From a virus, in IMG/VR virus record IMGVR_UViG_3300044679_000070, positions 1-42,881 of that record: a stretch of 42,881 nucleotides of DNA. One strand, 5' to 3'. The position numbers and the translations under genes are program-made. The notes under the pieces were generated by a model that saw nothing but the letters and a program-made list of their open reading frames with translations, was not told the DNA's origin and made no database searches. This document shows positions 5,943 through 16,361 of this stretch, piece after piece. Numbering within the stretch: the stretch's first letter is position 1; each line of letters opens with the position of its first letter.

Positions 5943-8900
5943 GTGGAGGATCTTGGCCAGGCGGTACTCGAGCTCGATGTAAATCAGAAGCCGTTGAATG
6001 TTGGGTTGGCGAGCGCGGAGCGGCGGACGGCGGCGTCGGTTGCGGCGATGCAGGCGATGCTGGACAAGGTTTCGCAGGCGTACATCACGCAGGCGAAGGC
6101 GGCGGTCGCGGCGGCGGATGTTGAGATCGCGGCGGCGGACAGGGTGACGGCCGCGTATTTGCGTGAGGCTGCTGCGGAGAGGGCGGCGCGGGAGGAGCGC
6201 GGCGGGATCGGGGCAGCCCGGGCCGGGTCGGTTGATACCCGCCAGATCTCGGAGCAGATCGCGTCGGATGTGTCTTCTCGGCTTGCGCGCAGTTCGGGGG
6301 CCGGGGTCGGGATGTCGGCGGTGCGGGGTGTGCGTGGCCCGAACGGTGGCGGGTTGACGAATCCGGTGGTCACGGTGTTGGAGGCGGGGAAGTACGCGCC
6401 GATGGGGTCGATGGCCGCTGCGGTGTCGGACGGCTCGTTGAACGATCAGCAGCAGGGGACCGCGCTCGCGTCCGCGACTGACGTGCAGGCGTTGACGAGC
6501 CAGATCTCAGACTTGGCGGACCGGATGTCCCCGGCTGGCCGGTTGGCGCAAGCGGGGTCGGCTGGGATCGCGAGTCCGGTGGTGGGCGCGCCTGGGACGC
6601 CGGCCGGGTCGCCGACGGCTGTTGAGGATGTGCAGACGGCGACGCTGCTCGAGCAAGCCCTCGGGCGGCTCGCCGCGCTCGACGACGCGATGCAGGCCCA
6701 TCCGTTGATGCAGGCCGCGCGCGGGGAGACACCAACGGTGTCGCGGGCGGTCACGACCGTCGACCGGGATGAGACGACAGAGCGCACCGTCCAGTCAGGC
6801 ACGGGCGATCTGATCGACGCGGCGGAGGATTTGAAGCAGGCAGCGCGGGATCTCGAGGCGGCCGCTGTCGCACGTCCGCCCGCAGCCGGCGGGTCGGGTG
6901 GCGGGTCGGGTGGGAAGCCCCCGGTCGCGTTCGGCGGCGACTTCGGTGGCGGGGAAGGACCCGGCGGTGGTGGTCGTGGTGGCGCGCGGATCATGCGGAC
7001 GCTGCCCGGCGGGAAGCGCATCGAGCCGGACCAGAGCAACGGTGGTCTGAGCGACGCGCTGACGTTCGCGAACCTGTTCAAGGGCGACCAGGGTCGCGGC
7101 GGCGCTTTCGGCCTGCCCGGGTTCGGCTCCGTCGGATCGTTGGCCGGGCTTGGGCTGGAGCATTGGATCCTGTCTGGGCTCGGGGTCGGGGTCAGCGCAG
7201 GATCGGCGGTCGCCGGCGCCGGGCTGCTCGGCACCGCGGGCCTGACGTCGATGGCGGTCGGGTCCGGCGCGGACATGCTGATCAACAAGGACACGGTCAC
7301 GCAGGCCAAGAACCTGTACACCAACGTCCAAGCCTTGAATAAGGCGATCGCCGTCAACGGCGCCGGAAGCAAACAGGCCGCCACAGCGCAGTACGCGCTG
7401 AACCAGCAGTGGGCGCAGCTCGGCGGCGGCGCAGGTAAGCAGGCGATCGAAGCGCTCGACACGTCGGCGATCTCGCTGCAGCACCTGTTCGACACCGAAT
7501 CGGGCGGCGCAAGGGTCCAGTCCGCGGACCTGTTCCAGCAGATCCTGAAACTCGGCACCAGCTACGTGCCATTGGTGACGCAGGCCGCGGAGCAGAACCT
7601 CAAGATCACGAACGACAGCCTCCGGCCCTTGTTCTCGTGGCTCGAAGGGCCTGAGGGGATGGGGATCATCCAGACCCTCGAGAACGCGTTCAAACGGGAT
7701 CTGCCCGTCTCGCTGAACGCGTTCGACATGGGCATCGAGGACTTCCTCCGGCTGATGGCGGTCGCGTCGCAGTACACGGGCGGGCTGTCGCGGGATCTCG
7801 ACAACCTGTTCACGGCGAAGAACCACGAGTCGACCGAGCAATACGACCTTGAGGTGCAGAAGCTCGTCGGCGACCTCCACGAATGGGACACGCTGTTAAA
7901 GCTGTTGGCCGAGGACGCAGGCGGCATGTTCAAAGAGGACGCCGGCACCGCGAACAGCATCGTTGACGAGCTCACCCAGATGCTCGAGGAGCTCCACAAG
8001 TGGGAGCAGGGCACCACCGGCCAGACGCAGCTGCAGAACGTCTTCTACGTCCACAAGCAGGAGATCGACTCGCTGCTGAAGCTGCTGCCTGAGCTGACAT
8101 CCGGCTACGGCGCGTTCTACCTTGATGTCGCCCCGCCGTTGGTCAGGGCGCTGACGGACATCTCGGGTGCGGTCACCGACGTTTTGAAGGCGATCGAGAA
8201 GATTCCCGGCGGCGCTGACCTGCTCGGCCTCGCGATCGTCCTAGGCAAGCTCGGCGTTCTCGGGCCCGGACTGCGCGCCACCGCGAGCGCGCTCGGGCTG
8301 ATGACAAAGGCCGAGGAAGCGAACGCTCCCGCAGCCGCGGCCGACGCCGCCGCGAGCTCGGGACTGGCGGCGAGCGAGACCGGTGTCGCCGCTGGCGGCG
8401 CGGCCGCGGGAGCCGGCACAGCGGAGGGGGCAGCGGGGGGCGTCGCAGCCGGCGGGATCCTCTCAAAACTCGGGAGCATCGGAGCCAGGGCGGGCAGCGG
8501 GATCGAGTCGGGTGGTCTCGCCGCCGGCGGCATGCTCGAGGGGATTGGACTCGGTGGCGCTGGGATGGGCGTCGTCAGCGCAGCCGGCGCGATCGCGCCC
8601 GTCGTGACCGCTGCGCTGCCGATCATCCTCGCCGGCGGGGCGGGCGTTATCGCCGCGAAGCTGATCGCGAGCGCGCTCGGGATCTCCGACGACTTCGCGA
8701 GCACCAGCACCGTGACGGCGAGGACTGGCGCGAACGGGTTCAAGACGCAGCCGGGCATCGGACAGGCACCGAAGGGATACGGGATCGTTGGGCAGGCGAT
8801 CACCGACGTCGGCGGCGGCCTACTGCACGTCCTCGGGTTCAACACGGCCGACACGCTGGAGATCAAGGAGATCGGCGACTTCGCCGACTACTCCACCACC

Positions 8901-11900
8901 CAGCTTCAGAAACTCCTCGCCGAGGTCAAGTCCAGCAGCGGGGTGACGTTCAGGGTCAACGGCATCAAGGAGACCCAGACCGAGTTCGATCAGCTGCTCG
9001 AAACGCCGCTCGCGAAGAAGTCCGAGTGGGACAAGGGATTCGACGAGGCGTGGTCTGACGTCAACACGTTCTACCGCGACACCGGCAGGACGCTCGGGGA
9101 TCTGAACGACGACTTCCAGTCGAACATGCGCGCCATCGTGCAGACCCTCGGCACCGGGTCTGCCGCCGGTAAGCAGCTCGTCGCCGAGAACGTCCAGAAA
9201 ATGGTGTCGTCGGTGACCGCGGGAATGGTCAGCGGCAAGATCTCAGTGGCCTCCGGGATAGCGGCGATCAACAGTGCGCTGAAGACCGGGATGCAAGCCG
9301 GCGCCACGACCTGGAGCACTGACTGGCACGACATGATGTCGACCGTCGACGAGCTCTACGCCGCCCACAAGGTCGACACGCAGCAGTACGTCTCGGACGT
9401 CCAGTCGATCCTGCACGAGGGCAACCAGCGGATCCTGCAGGACTCCAACGCCACCTATACGCAGATGGTCTCGGATCTGAAGACGCAGCTGCAGGAGGGT
9501 CAGATCACCCACCAGCAGTTCGTGACCAAGGTCGCCGCCGCCGAAGCGACGATGCACACCACCGCGTCGGCGAACATGAAGTCCTTCGCCGACGCGGTCG
9601 TGGCAGGGATGGCGTCCGCGGTGGATCCGAGCGCGAAGGGGATCGCTGGCCTGATCGACAGCGTCAACAAGGCGCTGAAGCTCCTCGGGCAGCCGCAGCT
9701 TTCGGGCATGCAGGTGGTCCTCATGGCCGCGTCCCCCGCGTCGAGCGCCGCGTCCGGCGCGGTGTCGGGGATCGGGAACCTGTTCGCGTCCGGTGGTCTG
9801 ATTCAGATCGGCCAGCCCGGAGAGAAGGGCCGCGACTCGATCCCGCTGAACGTAGGCGGGTATCCGATCAAGGTCGCACCGGGCGAGAAGGTCGCGGTCA
9901 TCAACACCAATCAGGAGCCGATCATCGATCGGGCGCTCGCCCGCGAAGGGTATGCGGGGCTGCCGGGCCTGTTCCAGAACGTCAAGACCCCGAACTACAT
10001 GGCGTCCGGCGGGTATGTCCCCGGGTTCGCGGGGGGAGGAACGCTCGACTACTCGCAGCTTGAGGGGCTGTGGAATGAGGGCGCAGCCGCGATGGGCCAC
10101 CCGAACCTGGATGCCGACGCGAACGTGGCGGCCGCGATCGCCATGGCCGAATCAGGCGGCCGGGACGTGACGAACAGCATCGGCGCCGCCGGCTACTGGC
10201 AGATCTACGGGCTCCCGTTTGCCGGCAACCCACTCGTGCCGCTCACCAACTCGGAGATGGCCGTCGCGAAGTATCTCGCCCAAGGCTGGGACGCCTGGGT
10301 GACCTACCAGACGGGCGCGTACAGGCAGTTCCTGAACGGCGCCGGGCCAACGTCGCCAGGCGGAGCGCTCGCGGACATCACGGCGCCGAGAGTGAAGGGC
10401 ACCGGGGCGATGGCCAACATGGCGACCGGCGCCCTCGGCGACATCGCGACCGCAGCCAACGCGTACCTCGCGAAGTTCGGCGGCGCGGGCGGCGGCGCGG
10501 GCCCGGGCACAGTCCTAGCGCCGGCGGGATCGTCTGCTTCCACCATCGAGAAGGCGATGATGGCGGCCGCCGACGGCGTGATCAACCTGCCATACGTCTG
10601 GGGCGGCGGCCACGGCTCTTTCAGCTCAGACGGGTACGACTGCTCCGGCCTCGTGTCGTACATGCTGCACGCCGCCGGCCTGCTCGCGTCGCCCGAAACG
10701 ACCGCCGGGCTCGCCTCCTACGGCGACCCAGGACCCGGCAAGTACATCACTATCGGCGACCTCGTCGGTGGTGAAGGCGGCGGCCACACCATGCTGTCGT
10801 TCTTCGATCACTTCATCGAGTCAGGCGGGCCGGCCGGCAAGAACTACGTGCACTGGGACGACGGCTGGTCGCAATCCTTCCCGATCTACCGTCACCCGCC
10901 CGGCCTCGCCGGTGGCGGCACCGTCGGCGACTTCGGGGAGGTGTCCCCCGCATACCTGCTCGCCACCAACCCGGCGCTCGCCACCAACCCGGCGTTTCAG
11001 GCTTACGCGAAGTCCAAGGGCTATCCGCTCGACACCTCCTCGAGCGGTGCTCAGGTGCAGGCGGCCGCGAAGAAGCTCGCGTCGGCGCCGAAGAAGACGA
11101 CACCGAAACCTAAGCCTGGCAAGACGCTCGTTGGGATGGTCGACGGTCCCACCCAGGTCGTCGGCGCCGGCCCCGCGAGCCTCACCGGAGCGGTCGGGAC
11201 GGGCCTCGGCGCCTCGGGAATCCTCGGTGAGAACGGACCGTTCCCATTCCAGACCGAGGACCTCTCATCGATCAGCTCCGCGATCGAAGCGATCTTCTCG
11301 TTCGACGGCGGCGACTCGACCGGCGTCAGCCAGGGCACCGGGACCAGCGACGCGATGAAGATGCAGGACCTCATCAACTGGTACACGGGCACCGAGTGGG
11401 TCAGCGCCGCCTATCCCACGCCGAACTGGTCAAGCGCGGGATCCCCGTCCGATTTCGTTATCACCGAAACAGACCCGACGACAGGGAACACGACCGGCTA
11501 TTCGATCTCGCCGAACATCAACGAGGTGGTGCAGGAACTCGGGCAGGTCATCGGCTGGTACACCGAATGGATCGGCGACCTGAACCAGGCGTCGCGGATC
11601 TCGACGTCGCTACTCCCAGCGATCCAGAAGGCCATCAGCCGCCGCGTCGCGATCGTCAAGAAGATCAAGGCGCGTATCGACGCGAACGTCGCGAAGATCA
11701 AGGCGCTGCAGGCGAAGATCGCCGCCGAGAATAAGCTGAAACTCCCGTACCCGAACGCGAAAACGACGGCCGAGAAGCAGGCGAACCTCGCGTTCGACAC
11801 GGACCGCAAGGCGAAGATCGCCGGTTGGAACAAGGACATCTCGTCGCTCGAAGCTGAGAACGTGCTGCTCGGCGGATCGAAGACGTCGGTCGGGACTACG

Positions 11901-12581
11901 GGCGAGCTCGGCAGCATCACCGGCGAGCTCGGGTCGGGTGCGACCGGCACCGGCGCGCTCGCCACCGCCGAGGGCACCGGAGGATCGTCAGCGACGGGCC
12001 TGTACGCGCTGCAGGGAAACGTCGAGTCGTGGATCGCGACGCTCGGCGGATCGGGCGGCGCCGGCGGCGACATCGCCACCCAGCAGCTAACGCTTCTCCA
12101 GTACCAGCAGGACCTCGCCGCGCTACTCCCCGGCGCGAACGCGGATCTCGCGAGCGACCTCGCGCAGCTCGCGAACTCCTCCGCGACCTCCACCAGCAGC
12201 ACCGACTCTCAGATCGCATCGTTGCTACAACAGCAGCTCGCGACCACCGGCGAGGAACTCGCCGTCTCCCAGCTCCAATATCAGGCGCTCGCGGAGATGC
12301 CACCGTTCGGCGGGTCGTTTCTCACCGGCGGCGTAGTGCCCGGCATGCCCGGGGAGGCCAGGACGATCATCGCGCACGGCGGCGAAGTCGTCACACCCCT
12401 CGGCGGCGACGGTCCCATGTCGCACGTCACGCACGTGATCGTCGAGGACGGCGCTGTTGACCCGAAGAAGATCCGGGTCATCGCCCGCGACGAGGTCAGC
12501 AAAGGCACTCGCGCGATAGGCCGCAGAGCGGCGCGCAGGCTTCCCGGGCGTGGCGGCGGCCAGCTAATCCAGACGCCCTAG
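5943..12581 (+). CDS. Tape measure protein with two peptidoglycan hydrolase domains
   Basis: 2212 residues; sets tail length (about 330 nm if 1.5 angstrom per residue applies throughout). GTG start directly after the previous stop. N-terminal 100 residues are a coiled coil; residues about 790-910 are Ala/Gly-rich hydrophobic, typical of tape measures. Around 1375-1460 lies a lysozyme/transglycosylase-like domain with AIAMAESGG (Glu1403 likely catalytic) and AAGYWQIYGLP. Residues about 1535-1650 are NlpC/P60-like: LPYVWGGGHG, YDCSGLVSY (Cys1567), and GGHTMLSFFD (His1615). The last 90 residues contain the common GGVVPG...HGGEVV motif. The enzyme domains probably help the tail pass the cell wall at infection. 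Confidence 0.92.
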   Translation: MEDLGQAVLELDVNQKPLNVGLASAERRTAASVAAMQAMLDKVSQAYITQAKAAVAAADVEIAAADRVTAAYLREAAAERAAREERGGIGAARAGSVDTRQISEQIASDVSSRLARSSGAGVGMSAVRGVRGPNGGGLTNPVVTVLEAGKYAPMGSMAAAVSDGSLNDQQQGTALASATDVQALTSQISDLADRMSPAGRLAQAGSAGIASPVVGAPGTPAGSPTAVEDVQTATLLEQALGRLAALDDAMQAHPLMQAARGETPTVSRAVTTVDRDETTERTVQSGTGDLIDAAEDLKQAARDLEAAAVARPPAAGGSGGGSGGKPPVAFGGDFGGGEGPGGGGRGGARIMRTLPGGKRIEPDQSNGGLSDALTFANLFKGDQGRGGAFGLPGFGSVGSLAGLGLEHWILSGLGVGVSAGSAVAGAGLLGTAGLTSMAVGSGADMLINKDTVTQAKNLYTNVQALNKAIAVNGAGSKQAATAQYALNQQWAQLGGGAGKQAIEALDTSAISLQHLFDTESGGARVQSADLFQQILKLGTSYVPLVTQAAEQNLKITNDSLRPLFSWLEGPEGMGIIQTLENAFKRDLPVSLNAFDMGIEDFLRLMAVASQYTGGLSRDLDNLFTAKNHESTEQYDLEVQKLVGDLHEWDTLLKLLAEDAGGMFKEDAGTANSIVDELTQMLEELHKWEQGTTGQTQLQNVFYVHKQEIDSLLKLLPELTSGYGAFYLDVAPPLVRALTDISGAVTDVLKAIEKIPGGADLLGLAIVLGKLGVLGPGLRATASALGLMTKAEEANAPAAAADAAASSGLAASETGVAAGGAAAGAGTAEGAAGGVAAGGILSKLGSIGARAGSGIESGGLAAGGMLEGIGLGGAGMGVVSAAGAIAPVVTAALPIILAGGAGVIAAKLIASALGISDDFASTSTVTARTGANGFKTQPGIGQAPKGYGIVGQAITDVGGGLLHVLGFNTADTLEIKEIGDFADYSTTQLQKLLAEVKSSSGVTFRVNGIKETQTEFDQLLETPLAKKSEWDKGFDEAWSDVNTFYRDTGRTLGDLNDDFQSNMRAIVQTLGTGSAAGKQLVAENVQKMVSSVTAGMVSGKISVASGIAAINSALKTGMQAGATTWSTDWHDMMSTVDELYAAHKVDTQQYVSDVQSILHEGNQRILQDSNATYTQMVSDLKTQLQEGQITHQQFVTKVAAAEATMHTTASANMKSFADAVVAGMASAVDPSAKGIAGLIDSVNKALKLLGQPQLSGMQVVLMAASPASSAASGAVSGIGNLFASGGLIQIGQPGEKGRDSIPLNVGGYPIKVAPGEKVAVINTNQEPIIDRALAREGYAGLPGLFQNVKTPNYMASGGYVPGFAGGGTLDYSQLEGLWNEGAAAMGHPNLDADANVAAAIAMAESGGRDVTNSIGAAGYWQIYGLPFAGNPLVPLTNSEMAVAKYLAQGWDAWVTYQTGAYRQFLNGAGPTSPGGALADITAPRVKGTGAMANMATGALGDIATAANAYLAKFGGAGGGAGPGTVLAPAGSSASTIEKAMMAAADGVINLPYVWGGGHGSFSSDGYDCSGLVSYMLHAAGLLASPETTAGLASYGDPGPGKYITIGDLVGGEGGGHTMLSFFDHFIESGGPAGKNYVHWDDGWSQSFPIYRHPPGLAGGGTVGDFGEVSPAYLLATNPALATNPAFQAYAKSKGYPLDTSSSGAQVQAAAKKLASAPKKTTPKPKPGKTLVGMVDGPTQVVGAGPASLTGAVGTGLGASGILGENGPFPFQTEDLSSISSAIEAIFSFDGGDSTGVSQGTGTSDAMKMQDLINWYTGTEWVSAAYPTPNWSSAGSPSDFVITETDPTTGNTTGYSISPNINEVVQELGQVIGWYTEWIGDLNQASRISTSLLPAIQKAISRRVAIVKKIKARIDANVAKIKALQAKIAAENKLKLPYPNAKTTAEKQANLAFDTDRKAKIAGWNKDISSLEAENVLLGGSKTSVGTTGELGSITGELGSGATGTGALATAEGTGGSSATGLYALQGNVESWIATLGGSGGAGGDIATQQLTLLQYQQDLAALLPGANADLASDLAQLANSSATSTSSTDSQIASLLQQQLATTGEELAVSQLQYQALAEMPPFGGSFLTGGVVPGMPGEARTIIAHGGEVVTPLGGDGPMSHVTHVIVEDGAVDPKKIRVIARDEVSKGTRAIGRRAARRLPGRGGGQLIQTP

Positions 12582-12634
12582 CGGGGCGCATCCCAGATTT
12601 CGTCGTCCCCATCCCTCGACGGGAGGCAATGCCC

Positions 12635-14023
12635 ATGACTTCGCTCCCAGTCGGATCGGTGGTGCTGGACCCAGCGCAGATCGCGACGAACCGGACGCCG
12701 CTGCAACTGAACTCAGGGCCGATCCGGGTGGGCGACACGGGCGACGGCACCACCGCCATCGACTGGGGCACCGCCCAGATCACCGAGTACGCGAGCGAGC
12801 AGCAGCAGTGGGGGTCAAGCGTGATCGACTACCGGGTACCGAACCGGACGATCACGATCGGGCTGCTGCTCGGAGCGGACGACTCCGGCCAGTACGAGAC
12901 CGCCCTCCAGCAGCTACGACAGAAGACGGCGCTGCTGCAACGCGAGGGCGGCTGGCTCGGCCGCTCCTCAAGTTCGGGCCAGAACCTTTACGCCGACATC
13001 GTCGACGCGACCCTCCAGATCCCCGACGCGTACGGGGAGGAGGGCGGCTTCGAGCCCGACGTGCAGCTGGTGCTTACCTGCCTCCCGGACTTCTACGGGG
13101 ATCTCATCACCCTGGACACGCTGTCGGGGACGGGAGAGATCACGACCGTCCTCACGCAGGGCGGCACGCCGGCGGTCATCGCGGGGGATTATCCGGGGCG
13201 GGCGATCATCGACGTGGTCGACACGTCGGGGCACACACAGTTCGGGTGCGTGTGGGCGTTCCAGTCGCGGTATTACAGCGCGGCGACGTCCGCGGCGCTC
13301 GCGTACAGCGCTGGGACGTCGGGGCTGATCTCCCCGGCGTCCGGGGCGAGCGTCGCCGCGCTGTCGGGCGCCCGTGGCGGCGAGGCGATCACGCAGCCGT
13401 CGGTCAGCTCGTCGGCGTTCACCCCGATCGCTCACTGGCTTCTGACGCACGAGGGGACCTACCGGTGCTGGGCGCGCGTTTACACCGCGAGCAGCGGTGT
13501 GAGCGTCCAGCTCGGCTGGCGTCCCGGCGACGGGTCGAACGGGCTGATCTACGGGCCGGAGGTCCCCGTCCCGGGGGCCAGCGCCTTCTACCTGCTGAAC
13601 CTTGACCTCGTGCGGATCCCGCCACCGTCGATCGGTACCCCCCAATGGTTCGGGGAGATCCTCGCCGAGGCGACGTCTGGGACCGCGAGCGTGTCCGTGG
13701 ACATGATCTACCTGCAGCCCGTCGACGAGAACGCCGGCTGGCTTTCCGGGCAGGAGACGACCGATCCGGTGATTCTCGCTGACCTGCAGGCAGCGCTCCG
13801 GTACGACGGACCCGTCCGCGCGCTCGCCGGAGGGTCGATCTACTCGCCGGTCGGGATGACGTTCGGGGACCTCCCGCGGATCCCGCCGTCCGGCATGGAA
13901 GCCAGGCAGGTGCAGCTCCTTACCAAACCATCCCGCGGAGATCTGCAGACCTACCCCGACGCGGGGACAGACAGCTTCGAGGCGACGGTCTCCTACCGGC
14001 CCGCCTACCTCTTCCGACTCTAA
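12635..14023 (+). CDS. Distal tail (Dit-like) protein
   Basis: 462 residues. Two ATGs exist at 12629 and 12635; GGGAGG ends at 12626, so the second has proper 8-bp spacing and was chosen. First gene after the tape measure, the usual place of Dit. The N-terminal 150 residues (IDWGTAQITEYASEQQQWGS, IDYRVPNRTITIGLLLGADD) resemble Dit-type beta-sandwich domains; residues about 180-390 form an inserted carbohydrate-binding-like beta domain with HWLLTHEGTYRCWARVYT; the end returns to tail-hub-like sequence. Forms the ring joining tail tube and tip. Confidence 0.65.
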   Translation: MTSLPVGSVVLDPAQIATNRTPLQLNSGPIRVGDTGDGTTAIDWGTAQITEYASEQQQWGSSVIDYRVPNRTITIGLLLGADDSGQYETALQQLRQKTALLQREGGWLGRSSSSGQNLYADIVDATLQIPDAYGEEGGFEPDVQLVLTCLPDFYGDLITLDTLSGTGEITTVLTQGGTPAVIAGDYPGRAIIDVVDTSGHTQFGCVWAFQSRYYSAATSAALAYSAGTSGLISPASGASVAALSGARGGEAITQPSVSSSAFTPIAHWLLTHEGTYRCWARVYTASSGVSVQLGWRPGDGSNGLIYGPEVPVPGASAFYLLNLDLVRIPPPSIGTPQWFGEILAEATSGTASVSVDMIYLQPVDENAGWLSGQETTDPVILADLQAALRYDGPVRALAGGSIYSPVGMTFGDLPRIPPSGMEARQVQLLTKPSRGDLQTYPDAGTDSFEATVSYRPAYLFRL

Positions 14024-14039
14024 AGGAGGCCCTCAGCCA

Positions 14040-15227
14040 ATGATCATCGAGCTTGGTAACCACGCCCCACACAGGGCGATGGACAACCATCCATGCGTCA
14101 CCAGGATCCACGTCCCCGACTTCGACGACGGGTCAACTCACCCTGACGCCGTCTACGAAGGCCGTCATCCTCACGACCCCGCGCCGAACGGCGAGCCGGT
14201 GGGAAAGCTGAAGACGCCGGGGCCACGCCTCGGGGGTTACACACACAAGGTCGGCGGGATCACCGTCTCGGATTTCAAGACGCACCGCCAGGAGGCGGAG
14301 GACTACCGCGGCGGGGTCACGCGGCTCCCTGATCACGAGGCGCTTCTGGCGATCACCAGAGCGTGGCCTACGCAGAGCATGGAACGCCCCGCGTGGCTGC
14401 GGGTCGTCGCGGAGGAGATGACGGACCCGAAGGTCACGAAGGACATCGAGAAGTTCCTCACCGAGTTCTACGGCTGCCAGGGCGGCGCGCCCGCAGACCT
14501 CGAGGACCGCTACTGGACGAAGTGGGGACCCCCCGGCGACGGGCCACGACTCCCCGCTCTGCAAGCGCTATTCACCAACGATGGGCGCACCCAGCAGGCC
14601 GTCAACTATGCGGGCGGCCAGGTCGGCGCGACTGGCGCGGCGACAGCATCGTCCTCAACGACGCTCACCAACACGGGCGCATCATGGACGACAAACCAGT
14701 GGGCCGGCTACCGCGTGTACGCGACCGTCTCCGGCTCGGTGATGGTGTGGGGCAACGTCATCTCCAACACCGCCACCGTGCTGACCGTCGACCGGTGGTA
14801 TGCCGCTGCGACCCCGGGCGGGTCCGCCGGGTCGACACCATCCTCGACGGCCACTTATCTCATCGCCGACGGCGGCGTCGTGTCCGCCTGGTTCGTCGGG
14901 CTGACCACCACCAACATCACACCCGCCGCAACGGACCACTCAATGTCGGGCGAGTACACCACCGCCGGCGGCGGCTACGTCCGGAAGATCGCGCCGTACG
15001 CGCTCACCTCCGGCACGTCGCCGATGACCTACACGCTCACCCCGGTCTACACCGGCAACGGATCGGACACCTACCCGTCGACGTTCTACGCGATCAACGC
15101 GTGCAACAGCATGGTCGTGTCCGACTCGACGCTCGCGATGAAGTTCGAAACGTCGCTGTCGGCGTCCGCGACGGTCAGCGCGTCGGGTGACCAGGTCAAC
15201 GTCACCGAGACCGTGACCGGGTCATAG
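14040..15227 (+). CDS. Minor tail protein
   Basis: 395 residues, ATG preceded by AGGAGG at about 14024. Two parts: residues 1-190 are polar and helical with several Trp/His segments (RVVAEEMTDPKVTKDIEKFL), and residues 190-395 are Thr/Ser/Gly-rich strands typical of fibre or tip proteins (TNTGASWTTNQWAGYRVYAT, STFYAINACNSMVVSDS). It follows the Dit-like gene with 16 bp spacing. Probably part of the tail tip; family not recognised. Confidence 0.6.
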   Translation: MIIELGNHAPHRAMDNHPCVTRIHVPDFDDGSTHPDAVYEGRHPHDPAPNGEPVGKLKTPGPRLGGYTHKVGGITVSDFKTHRQEAEDYRGGVTRLPDHEALLAITRAWPTQSMERPAWLRVVAEEMTDPKVTKDIEKFLTEFYGCQGGAPADLEDRYWTKWGPPGDGPRLPALQALFTNDGRTQQAVNYAGGQVGATGAATASSSTTLTNTGASWTTNQWAGYRVYATVSGSVMVWGNVISNTATVLTVDRWYAAATPGGSAGSTPSSTATYLIADGGVVSAWFVGLTTTNITPAATDHSMSGEYTTAGGGYVRKIAPYALTSGTSPMTYTLTPVYTGNGSDTYPSTFYAINACNSMVVSDSTLAMKFETSLSASATVSASGDQVNVTETVTGS

Positions 15228-15230
15228 ACC

Positions 15231-15683
15231 ATGGCTTTGTACGCGGTTACCACCGGGAAGGTGACGTTGACGGCTTCGGCAACGAAGTCGCTGGTGCTCG
15301 TGAACCCTGCGACTCCCGCTTTCAAGGTGAGGCAGCTCGAGGTGTCAATGGACGCATCGGCCGCAGCCGCGGGCGTCGAGTTCGACCTTTACCGCACGTC
15401 GACCGTCGGGTCGCCTGCGGGGTCCGCCGCAACTCCGGCGCAAGCGGACGAGCGGGACATCGCGGCGCAGTCGACTGCTCTAACGGCGCTAACTACCGAG
15501 CCGACGGCGGTGACCGTGATCGCCTCCTACTATCTGCAGCCGTTCGGCGGGGTGCTCGTCGTGCCGTTCCCTTACGGGGCGGAGGTCATCGGGAAGGGCG
15601 GCGGGAACCGCATTGGCGTCCGGTACGTCACCCCGTCCGGGGTGACACCCGACTGCCTGCTGAACCTATGGTGGGAGGAGTAG
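15231..15683 (+). CDS. Small tail tip protein
   Basis: 150 residues, ATG 3 bp after the preceding stop. Composition is that of a beta sandwich (KVTLTASATKSLVLVNPATP, FKVRQLEVSMDASAAAAGVE) ending GNRIGVRYVTPSGVTPDCLL. Proteins of this length and pattern occur in actinobacterial siphovirus tail tips. No catalytic motif, signal or membrane segment. Function by position only. Confidence 0.6.
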   Translation: MALYAVTTGKVTLTASATKSLVLVNPATPAFKVRQLEVSMDASAAAAGVEFDLYRTSTVGSPAGSAATPAQADERDIAAQSTALTALTTEPTAVTVIASYYLQPFGGVLVVPFPYGAEVIGKGGGNRIGVRYVTPSGVTPDCLLNLWWEE

Positions 15684-15689
15684 AAGCCG

Positions 15690-16361
15690 GTGGCTGCCGC
15701 GCTCGACGAGGCGCTCGGCGCCGCCGCAACCGATTTCACGTGCGCGTATGCCGTGGCGGTCGGGGAGCTCGTCGTCGCGTGCGCCGCGGACCTCGCATCG
15801 ACCGTCTCCACGATCTCGGACACCCCCGGGAACACGTACTCGGACGCATGCTCCGCCGCGGGCAGCGCGAGCGTCCCCGGACCGGTGATCGCCGCGGCGA
15901 TCCTGACCGCGGCGCTGACCACCTCGTCGACGATTAGCGCGTCGAGGACGGAGGCAGGCGTCGCCGGCGCCAGCTTCACCGGATGCCTGAACGCTCCGTA
16001 CGCGACCGCGGCGCTCGCCGACAGCACATCCACGACAACCCCCACCCTCACCACAAGCGCCTCAGTGAACGCCGGGGACCTCGTCGTAGGTTTCGCCGCG
16101 GCCGTCGGCTCCTTCGCATCGCGGACGTGGTCGACCCCGTCCGGCTGGACCGCGCTGAGCACCTACGGCGGCAGCTCGAGCACGATGGCGATCGCGATGT
16201 TCTACCTCATCGCCCCCTCCACTCAGACGTACACGCTGAACCCGACCGCTAGCTCGTCCGAGAAACAGGGGCTCGGTATCGCCGCGTTCCCCGCCATCAG
16301 CTCGCTTCCCGCCCCAGCGCCCACGAATTACGCGGCAGTCTTCCGGGGGATGTACCGGTGA
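15690..16361 (+). CDS. Ala/Ser/Thr-rich tail protein
   Basis: 223 residues from a GTG 7 bp after the previous stop, overlapping the next gene by 4 bp. Strongly Ala/Ser/Thr rich, beta type. The central segment SASVNAGDLVVGFAAAVGS followed by WSTPSGWTALSTYGGSSSTM resembles the concanavalin/jelly-roll-like 'v.aGDllv.........tppsGWt......' domains common in phage tail tip and appendage proteins. Could contact the host surface. No named family. Confidence 0.55.
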   Translation: MAAALDEALGAAATDFTCAYAVAVGELVVACAADLASTVSTISDTPGNTYSDACSAAGSASVPGPVIAAAILTAALTTSSTISASRTEAGVAGASFTGCLNAPYATAALADSTSTTTPTLTTSASVNAGDLVVGFAAAVGSFASRTWSTPSGWTALSTYGGSSSTMAIAMFYLIAPSTQTYTLNPTASSSEKQGLGIAAFPAISSLPAPAPTNYAAVFRGMYR

